From positions 1 through 63,201 of the forward strand of contig CANPYZ010000011.1 in the NCBI GenBank assembly GCA_947589035.1: a DNA stretch of 63,201 nt, in the 5' to 3' direction. The DNA comes from an uncultured Clostridia bacterium (GTDB lineage: Bacteria; Bacillota; Clostridia; Oscillospirales; Ruminococcaceae). The position numbers were made by a program, and so were the translations under genes. The number at the start of each line of letters is the position of its first letter. The first letter of the stretch is position 1. Below the pieces are notes generated by a model. That model worked only from the letters and a program-made list of their open reading frames with translations. It had not been told where the DNA came from and did no database searches. Positions 57,219 to 63,201 of the stretch are shown one piece after another.

Positions 57219-57375
57219 TTTACCCCCTTGTCACTATGTGACATTCCCCCTTTCAGGGGGAACAGCCTCCCCTGAACCCCCTGAAAGGGGGCTGGGGGTG
57301 GGAGGCGGCACGCAGTGCCGAAGGGGTTGACCCCTCTGTCAACTTCGTTGACATCTCCCCTTTCAGGGGAGACTT
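57219..57375. repeat. REP-like palindrome cluster
   Basis: GTCACTATGTGAC + CCCCCTTTCAGGGGG, CCCCCTGAAAGGGGG + GGCACGCAGTGCC, and GTCAACTTCGTTGAC + CTCCCCTTTCAGGGGAG. Confidence 0.85.
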
Positions 57376-58758
57376 TTATTCATAGCTGAAATATAATTCC
57401 CTCGTGTCAGCATCGACATTTGCGAAAATGACTTCCCCTTCCGGTGAAAGTAAATCCATGTACCACATCGGCACGCAAGCCATTCCCTGAAACTGATGCT
57501 CTTCATCATAGAAAAACACTGTTCCGAATCCGAGTTGAATATTTTCCACATCAAAAACCTGATCTGACGGCAAATTGTCCGAAAGAATCTGGCAGGCTTC
57601 CGCCAAAGTGCAATATTTTCCGGACAACATTTGCTGATAGTCTGGTTTTCTGGTCAAAACCGGCGGTAAATAGAGATAGTCCACGGAATCAGGATTTAAC
57701 ATGAAAATTTGCACGTACTGCCCGTTCACGGCTCTGTTTTCGTTTTCGTAGCGGCTTCTTTTCCGGCTGTCTATTGGTTTCTGACTAAGTCTTGTATCCA
57801 CAGAATAGGTAAACAAACAACCAATTCTGCCGTCTTTCAGCTGAACTTTCTCTATTTTTTTGAGGTCGTAGATTGTATATTTTTCTGGAAATAATTCATC
57901 TTCCAGCTGACGAATATAATCCTTTTCCAGAAACTCCCTCACTTCCTTAAATTGCACTTCTTGCTGTTCAAATGTCAATGCATAGTCCCACGAATGAAAA
58001 AGGTCATCTTCATCAGCAATCAACGAAATTTCTTGATTTTCTTCCGGTGTCCAGAGGGAATCACTTTTTAAAGTATTATTCTGCATGTAGAAATTTCCGA
58101 ATCTGTCCATTTCCGCATAAATGGAATCATTCCGGTAAAGTAATTTTTCCGATTCTTCAAGGCTTTGCCCCGTGGAAGATTTTACTTGTTCTATATCAAA
58201 AGTACTCCCTGAAACATTTTCCACGGCATTTTTCAGGAAAAGCAAATCTGCACCAGATAAATTCGTTGTTTCGTAAAAATCCTGATAAATATTTCCGGCA
58301 GAGGAATTGAACAGCGAAAATCCATAGCCTTCTATGTGCAGATTGGAATAACCTTCTGTATCAAAATCCAGTACCGGATCATGATAATAAATTGGCGGTT
58401 CTGTCTGCTGAACGGCTTCAATAGCTTTCCGTTCTTCTTCATCAATTTCCGCTTCCTGTAAAGCGTTTTCCGCATCAAGGAAAATTTCTGTGGTTGTTTC
58501 CGTTCCGGTTGTTGTTCCTGTTTCTGTTCCGGTCGTTGTGGTTTTCCCTGAAGAGGAAGTTTCCGTTTCTGTTCCGGTTGGTGTTTTCGCTTTGGATTTT
58601 GATTTTGTTTTCGTTTCCGAAAAATCTTCTGTTTCCGTTCCGGAAATAGTTTCAGAAACAGTTTCTGTTTTCGTTGTTTCAGGGGAAGTTTCAGCGGATT
58701 TGTCCTTTTTGCAACCCATAAACCCGATACAAGCTAACGCCAACATGAAAATTAACAT
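57376..58758 (-). CDS. paralogous lipoprotein family, member 6 (start frameshifted)
   Basis: 460 residues as an open frame from ATG 58758 (MLIFMLALACIGFMGC). The expected start, at 58768 after AGGAGTGATTACA, reads ATG AAA AAA TGT TAA because the A run has six bases, where members 2 and 3 have seven. The frame therefore lacks a usable ribosome site and the Lys residues of the signal. The rest is intact and close to members 2 and 4. It may be off, phase-variable, or a sequencing error. Confidence 0.8.
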   Translation of the reverse strand: MLIFMLALACIGFMGCKKDKSAETSPETTKTETVSETISGTETEDFSETKTKSKSKAKTPTGTETETSSSGKTTTTGTETGTTTGTETTTEIFLDAENALQEAEIDEEERKAIEAVQQTEPPIYYHDPVLDFDTEGYSNLHIEGYGFSLFNSSAGNIYQDFYETTNLSGADLLFLKNAVENVSGSTFDIEQVKSSTGQSLEESEKLLYRNDSIYAEMDRFGNFYMQNNTLKSDSLWTPEENQEISLIADEDDLFHSWDYALTFEQQEVQFKEVREFLEKDYIRQLEDELFPEKYTIYDLKKIEKVQLKDGRIGCLFTYSVDTRLSQKPIDSRKRSRYENENRAVNGQYVQIFMLNPDSVDYLYLPPVLTRKPDYQQMLSGKYCTLAEACQILSDNLPSDQVFDVENIQLGFGTVFFYDEEHQFQGMACVPMWYMDLLSPEGEVIFANVDADTRELYFSYE

Positions 58759-58803
58759 TTTTTCATTGTAATCACTCCTAAGAAATTTATTAAAATTTGA
58801 TTA

Positions 58804-58819
58804 TGTTCCACGTGGAACA
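58804..58819. promoter_or_regulatory. parS: parS site
   Basis: Perfect TGTTCCACGTGGAACA ahead of member 6. Confidence 0.85.
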
Positions 58820-58912
58820 TTTAACCCCCTTGTCACTGCGTGACATTCCCCCTTTCAGGGGGAACATGCCTCCCCTGCAAGGGGAGGTGCCGCTGAAAGC
58901 GGCGGAGGGGTC
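58820..58912. repeat. REP-like palindrome cluster
   Basis: GTCACTGCGTGAC + CCCCCTTTCAGGGGG, then CTCCCCTGCAAGGGGAG + GCCGCTGAAAGCGGC. The rest up to 59025 is AT-rich with no gene. Confidence 0.85.
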
Positions 58913-59025
58913 AAGAATTTTCTACTAATAAAACACTTCACCCCCGGAAAATATGACAAAAAATTTTCCGGGGGCGTAAATTTTGTAGATATGCACAAAT
59001 CATAAACAGAAATTTTAGTATAAAT

Positions 59026-59886
59026 TTAGTATTCAATTCCCGTTTCCACGGTCATTTCTTTTCCGGAACTCGTGCAGCGAATGTTCCCGTCCTGAAATGT
59101 AACATAAGTCTGAATATTCTTTTCCGAAAGTGCCTGCTGTACGACAGGGGAATAATTTTCCTGATTCGTGGAAACAATCGCATATTCCGGACGGACTGCC
59201 GCTAAAAATTCCGGCAAATTGGCAATTTCCCTGCCGTGATAGGGTTCTTTCAGTACTGTGCAGTCACCTATGGTCATAATTTCGGCAAGGCGTTCCTGCA
59301 TGGCATCTCCGGCGAACAGGAAAATTTCTTCATGGTGTGTCACCCGAATCACTAAGGAATGATTATTGTCATTGCCTTGTGTATAATTTTCCCGCTGACA
59401 AGGGAAAATTTCTATATAGGCATCATCGGAGAAAAATTTTTCCGGTGCGGTGTTCACCAAATCGAAAGATAAATTTTCTGCCTGCATGGCTTCACAAAGT
59501 TTCTGATATTCTTTGCTGTTTTCGGAATATTCCGGCGCAAGTACACGCTGAACGGGAAATTCTTCTAACACTTTGACTGCGCCGCCGATATGGTCTTGGT
59601 CATAATGCGTGAAAATTAACACATCAATTTTTTCCGCACCGAGGGCGTGCAAACAGGAACAAAGTTTTTTCCCGTCGCTTTTTTCGCCGCAATCAATGAC
59701 AATAATCTGGTTTTGTGTTTTAATCACGGCAGAATCTGCTTTTCCGACTTTCAGGAAGTCGACACTTACCGGAAAAGTTTCTTCCGGTTCATGGTAATCT
59801 GTAGTTGTTTCTTCCGGTGAACACCCTGTGAAATTGATTATTACACATGATAGTAATAAAATGAATTTTTTTAAATTAAATTTCAT
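59026..59886 (-). CDS. MBL-fold lipoprotein, ComEC C-terminal-domain-like
   Basis: 286 residues after AAAGGAGA. Lipoprotein signal ending NFTGC. Metallo-beta-lactamase fold with metal motif FTHYDQDHIGG (HxxxDH) and later H/D ligands (LFAGDAM, EPYHGRE). This is the stand-alone version of the ComEC hydrolase domain, possibly a surface nuclease or phosphodiesterase. Substrate not known. Confidence 0.85.
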   Translation of the reverse strand: MKFNLKKFILLLSCVIINFTGCSPEETTTDYHEPEETFPVSVDFLKVGKADSAVIKTQNQIIVIDCGEKSDGKKLCSCLHALGAEKIDVLIFTHYDQDHIGGAVKVLEEFPVQRVLAPEYSENSKEYQKLCEAMQAENLSFDLVNTAPEKFFSDDAYIEIFPCQRENYTQGNDNNHSLVIRVTHHEEIFLFAGDAMQERLAEIMTIGDCTVLKEPYHGREIANLPEFLAAVRPEYAIVSTNQENYSPVVQQALSEKNIQTYVTFQDGNIRCTSSGKEMTVETGIEY

Positions 59887-59942
59887 GGTTCAGTCTCCTT
59901 TCAAGATAATTTTACACAAATTACCTTGAAAATAACTGAAAA

Positions 59943-60320
59943 TTATTCTTCCGGATGAGTTAAACGTTCAATAGCATTCGTGTTTAATTTCGCCGTTAAA
60001 CGAAGCCGGTCAACTTCTTTCCGGAGAATTTCTAATTCCGTCTGGCGGCTGTTTTCCCCTTCAAGCTGCTGTGTTAAACTTTCCACTTCTGCCTTACATT
60101 GATTTAATTTCAGCACATATTTCACTTGTTCTTCTTTCAGACGGGCAATTTCTTCCTGTGCTTCTTTTAAATGATGTGTCAGCATATTTGCCTGTAAATG
60201 CATAATCCGCAATTCTTTCAGAATTTCCGCATTGAATGCGTTCTGTGCATTGCCGAATGTCTCCAGTTCCTGCGGCGTTTTCCCGATTCCCTGCATGGGT
60301 TCATATGTTTTCGCCTTCAT
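59943..60320 (-). CDS. small coiled-coil protein, unknown function
   Basis: 125 residues from the ATG at 60320 after GAAGGG. Long heptad-like helix (about 30-110): LKEAQEEIARLKEEQVKYVLKLNQCKAEVESLTQQLEGE. No family recognised. Cotranscribed with the nucleotide-sugar reductase upstream. Confidence 0.7.
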   Translation of the reverse strand: MKAKTYEPMQGIGKTPQELETFGNAQNAFNAEILKELRIMHLQANMLTHHLKEAQEEIARLKEEQVKYVLKLNQCKAEVESLTQQLEGENSRQTELEILRKEVDRLRLTAKLNTNAIERLTHPEE

Positions 60321-60346
60321 GGGTTTTCCCTTCTTTCTTGAAATAA

Positions 60347-61282
60347 TTAACATAAGCCAAAATTTTTCCGGTGTGCGTTCAGCATGGTGTGCAGCGTTTC
60401 TTCTAAAGAAAATTCCGGTTGCCAGCCAGTAATTTCCCTTAAACGGGAAATATCCGCCTGAATGACAGGAACGTCAGAAGGACGCATTTTTTCGGGGTTC
60501 TGTTCTATAGCAATAGAAACTGTGCTGAACTCTAATAATATATTCAATATTTCCTGAATGGAAACTGCCTGACCGCTTCCGACGTTGTACGTTTCACCGG
60601 AAATGCCTTTTTCCATAAGTAAGCTATACGCCCGCACCACGTCACGCACATCTGAAAAATCCCGTTTAGCATTTAAATTTCCTACCTGCATTACAGGCGG
60701 ACGGAAACCGGCTTCAATTTCAGCAATTTGCATGGCGAAATCAGACGCAACGAAAATTGGTGCTTGTCCTGCGCCAATATGATTGAACGCCCTGACCATA
60801 ATCACGCCCATTCCGTAAGATTCAGCGTAAAGTGTGCCAAGCATATTCTGGCAAGCTTTTGTCACGGCGTAAGGATTAGCTGGATGAAGGGGAATAGTTT
60901 CAGCAATTGCCCCTTCTGTTTTTCCGTATTCCTCACCGGAACCAACTAATAAAATTCTCGGGTAATAATGTTCCACATGCCGGACGGCTTCCAGTAAATG
61001 CAATACGCCTTTAATATTCACATCAATGGTTAATTCCGGATTTTTCCATGAAGTAAATACGGAACTTTGTGCCGCTAAATGATAAATATATTTCGGGCGT
61101 TGCGCTGTGAGTAATTTTTCTATGTCGGTCTGGTTCATGATGTCTAAATAAAAGACATCACAATTTCCGGAAACGTGTTCTTTCGGGAGAATCGTTGCGC
61201 CAACGTGGGCGTGTTTCCGGTTTAATTCCTGAATCAGGTAGCCGCCGACAAAACCACCTGCTCCGATTACTAATGCATCCAT
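60347..61282 (-). CDS. GDP-6-deoxy-4-ketomannose reductase-like SDR enzyme
   Basis: 311 residues after GAAAGGAGA. Extended SDR: NAD(P) motif GAGGFVGG, catalytic YAVTK (YxxxK), and the reductase-type C-terminal PEKMRPSDVPVIQADISRL. Family members make GDP-rhamnose or related sugars for surface glycans. Exact product inferred only. Confidence 0.82.
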   Translation of the reverse strand: MDALVIGAGGFVGGYLIQELNRKHAHVGATILPKEHVSGNCDVFYLDIMNQTDIEKLLTAQRPKYIYHLAAQSSVFTSWKNPELTIDVNIKGVLHLLEAVRHVEHYYPRILLVGSGEEYGKTEGAIAETIPLHPANPYAVTKACQNMLGTLYAESYGMGVIMVRAFNHIGAGQAPIFVASDFAMQIAEIEAGFRPPVMQVGNLNAKRDFSDVRDVVRAYSLLMEKGISGETYNVGSGQAVSIQEILNILLEFSTVSIAIEQNPEKMRPSDVPVIQADISRLREITGWQPEFSLEETLHTMLNAHRKNFGLC

Positions 61283-61307
61283 AGATAAAATATTCTCCTT
61301 TCAAACC

Positions 61308-61475
61308 CTCGACCCCTTTGTCACTGCATGACATTCCCCCTTTCAGGGGGAACAGGGCAAATTGTTCCACGTGGAACATTTAACCCCTCCGGCACTCCGT
61401 GCCACCTCCCCTTTCAGGGGAGGCAATTTTAAGTCTCCCCTATAAGGGGAGATGTCAGCGAAGCTGACAGAGGGG
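61308..61475. repeat. REP-like palindrome cluster with parS
   Basis: GTCACTGCATGAC + CCCCCTTTCAGGGGG, parS, GGCACTCCGTGCC + CTCCCCTTTCAGGGGAGG, and CTCCCCTATAAGGGGAG + GTCAGCGAAGCTGAC. Confidence 0.85.
61363..61378. promoter_or_regulatory. parS: parS site
   Basis: Perfect TGTTCCACGTGGAACA, the furthest from the origin in this window. Confidence 0.85.
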
Positions 61476-62798
61476 TCATTCATAGCTGAAATATAATTCT
61501 TTCGTGTCTAAATTCACATCAGCGAAAATTTTTTCCCCGTCTGGTGAAATTAAATTGATATGCCACATTGGCACGCAAGCCATGCCCTGAAACTGATGAT
61601 TTTCATCATTCAGGAATACAGTTTCATAGCAAATCTGAATATTTTCCACGGTGAACGTTCCTTCTTGCGGCAAATTTTCCGAAATTTTCTGGCAAGCTTC
61701 TGTTAATGTGCAGTACGTTCCGGACAAAGTCCGCTGAGTATCGGGCGTTCTGGTGAAAATCGGCGGTAAATAAAGATAGTCAATAGAATCCGGATTTAAC
61801 ATAAACACCTGAACATATTGCCCTTTTACTGCCCTGTCTTCATTTTCATAACGGCTTTTCTTCCGGCTGTCTACTTCAAAATCAGTAACGCTTGTATGTA
61901 AAGAAAACGTAAACAAATACCCCGTTCTGCCGTCTTCTAACTGAATTTCTTCTATTTTCTGAGGGCTTTTCATGAGTTCATAATATTCTGAAAATGAATC
62001 ATTTTCCGCTTTCATGACGGATTGAATCTTTTCACGCAAAAATTCACTTAATTCCTGTAAAATCACTGTCTGCCCGTTAAGGGAAAATGTTCTGTTCTGT
62101 ATGCTGTACGCTCCCTGACCGTCTGTTGAAGAAACAAGGGAAATTTGTTTTTCCTGTTCGGGTGTCCAGGGGGAATCATTTTGTAAAGTGTTATTCTGCA
62201 TGTAGAAATTTCCGAATTTGTCCATTTCCGCATAAATTGAATCATTCTGGTAAATCAGTTTTTCTGAAGAGTTCAATTGTTCCGCATGAAAGGCATTTCC
62301 TGAAATATTTTCCACGGTGTTTTTCAGAAAAGAAACATCTGTTTCAGACAAATTTGTCGTTTCGTAAAAATGTTCATGAATATTTACACCATTTGCAGAA
62401 CTTGGTATTTTCACCGTATAACCATCAATTTGTAAATTGGCATAACCATCTTTGTCAAAATCTTTCACGGGGTCTCGGTAATAAACTAATTCTTCTGTTG
62501 GCTGAATGGCTTCAAAGGCTTTCCGTTCTTCTTCGTCGATTTCCGTTTCTGGCGAAATCATTTCCGTATCAAGGGAAATTTTTGTTGTTGTTTCTGTTCC
62601 GGTTGTTGTGGTTGTTTTCCCTGAATCGGAAGTTTCTGTTTTCGATTTCGATTTTGTTTCCGTTTCAGGAAAATTTTCTGTTTCAGAAATTGTTTCTGTT
62701 GTTTCGGGGGAAGTTTCTTTTTCAAGGGTTTTGTCTTTTTTGCACCCTGTAAACCCAACACAAGCCAACAACAACACGCAAAGTAATATTCTTTTCAT
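61476..62798 (-). CDS. paralogous lipoprotein family, member 7
   Basis: 440 residues from the ATG after AGGAGTGATTTTC. Signal MKRILLCVLLLACVGFTGC, shorter linker, core with YCTLTEACQKISENLPQEGTF and MACVPMWHINLISPDGEKIFADVNLDTKELYFSYE. Upstream DNA is replaced by the right end of an IS605-type element, so its native promoter may be lost or altered. Confidence 0.85.
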   Translation of the reverse strand: MKRILLCVLLLACVGFTGCKKDKTLEKETSPETTETISETENFPETETKSKSKTETSDSGKTTTTTGTETTTKISLDTEMISPETEIDEEERKAFEAIQPTEELVYYRDPVKDFDKDGYANLQIDGYTVKIPSSANGVNIHEHFYETTNLSETDVSFLKNTVENISGNAFHAEQLNSSEKLIYQNDSIYAEMDKFGNFYMQNNTLQNDSPWTPEQEKQISLVSSTDGQGAYSIQNRTFSLNGQTVILQELSEFLREKIQSVMKAENDSFSEYYELMKSPQKIEEIQLEDGRTGYLFTFSLHTSVTDFEVDSRKKSRYENEDRAVKGQYVQVFMLNPDSIDYLYLPPIFTRTPDTQRTLSGTYCTLTEACQKISENLPQEGTFTVENIQICYETVFLNDENHQFQGMACVPMWHINLISPDGEKIFADVNLDTKELYFSYE

Positions 62799-62839
62799 GA
62801 AAATCACTCCTAAGCAATGATAACCGTTACTGAAAACTT

Positions 62840-62994
62840 ATAAAAAGTTGTAAAACAAACTTTTCTGTTTCATTCCTTGTTCATTGTGTCCGTTTTTGAA
62901 ATCGCAAGCAATTTCTACTCACGTTTGGGATAACACTCCGAAGGCGTAAATTCCCGACTAACGTATCGGTACACACCAATTGCATTTGTTTTAG
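62840..62994 (-). ncRNA. probable omega-RNA and right end of an IS605/IS1341-type element
   Basis: Directly 3' of the tnpB stop. The minus strand contains GGAGTGTTATCC, GACACAATGAACAAGGAATG and then an imperfect hairpin AAAAGTT / AACTTTT (62843-62864) as at the right ends of such elements. In TnpB systems this region makes the guide RNA, with the guide taken from flanking DNA below about 62840. Confidence 0.65.
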
Positions 62995-63201
62995 CTATGC
63001 AATGAGTTTTTTGTAGCGCATTAAATTCACACTTGCCTGAAAATCCCTGTCAATCACAAGTCCACATACAGAGCAATGATAAACTCTGTCAGACAATTTC
63101 AGGTCTTTCTTGATGTTTCCGCAACAGGAACATAATTTACTGGACGGATAATATCTGTCAGCCGTGATAAATTCAATGTTATGCCATGCGCATTTATATT
63201 G
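62995..63201 (-). CDS. tnpB: TnpB RNA-guided nuclease, C-terminal fragment (runs off window)
   Basis: 68 residues visible. Zinc ribbon with CSCCG and CSVCG, and the third RuvC acidic motif DRDFQASVNLMRY, both diagnostic of TnpB C-termini. The gene continues beyond the window, so completeness cannot be judged. Confidence 0.92.
   Translation of the reverse strand, partial: QYKCAWHNIEFITADRYYPSSKLCSCCGNIKKDLKLSDRVYHCSVCGLVIDRDFQASVNLMRYKKLIA

Overview
This window comes from an AT-rich Gram-positive, spore-forming anaerobe of the Ruminococcus/Oscillospiraceae type. The evidence is the sporulation genes sigG, spoIIGA, sigE and gpr, two secreted proteins ending in type I dockerins (a GH5 cellulase and a leucine-rich-repeat protein, as in cellulosome producers), and the Firmicutes order rpmH-dnaA-dnaN-recF-gyrB-gyrA. 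It holds the chromosome origin, with genes running away from it on both sides.

Left arm (1-18 kb, leftward): rnr, secG, phoR, phoP, cca, a metallophosphoesterase, gyrA, a YcxB-like protein, gyrB, recF, an S4 protein, dnaN and dnaA. The dnaN-dnaA gap carries an unusually legible origin: ten 14-bp AT-rich iterons, an AT-rich stretch, five TAG trinucleotides (a DnaA-trio), a short G run, and a dense field of TGTTGAAAA/TTTTCCACA boxes. The dnaA-rpmH gap adds a 155-bp tandem repeat and composite repeats. Decayed fragments of recF and rnr lie beside the intact genes.

Right arm (20-31 kb): rpmH-rnpA-yidD-yidC-jag, a tandem array of 48-bp units, mnmE (with an 85-residue in-frame insertion that carries a parS site) and mnmG, then lipoproteins and a PLP decarboxylase. 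31-45 kb holds a sigma-like HTH pair, tRNA-Gln, a solitary MazF toxin, an Rpn-type nuclease, ricT-holB-darA, sigG divergent from spoIIGA-sigE, phosphatase and SGNH genes, prfB, the GH5 cellulase, gpr and rpsT. 45-63 kb holds the LRR-dockerin protein, a sugar-binding lipoprotein, a family of seven paralogous lipoproteins broken up by REP-like palindromes and parS sites, an MBL-fold lipoprotein, a nucleotide-sugar reductase, and the 3' end of a TnpB with its probable omega-RNA.

The most unusual content is a set of three tiny type I-E-like CRISPR cassettes (about 2.87-3.02, 3.40-3.56 and 45.29-45.47 kb). Two share a strong promoter and leader, and all end in a hairpin. Their four 33-nt spacers each match the chromosomal gene next to their own array (secG twice, phoR, rpsT) at 27-30 of 33 positions. 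All four are in sense orientation and in the same codon phase, with mismatches mainly at wobble positions, as if taken from orthologues. No cas gene is in the window. This looks like a set of guide cassettes that sit beside their own targets, not ordinary anti-phage memory. A second unusual feature is at least 11 perfect parS palindromes (TGTTCCACGTGGAACA), all on the right arm and nearly all embedded in REP-like repeats, which suggests that a mobile palindrome family has spread centromere sites.
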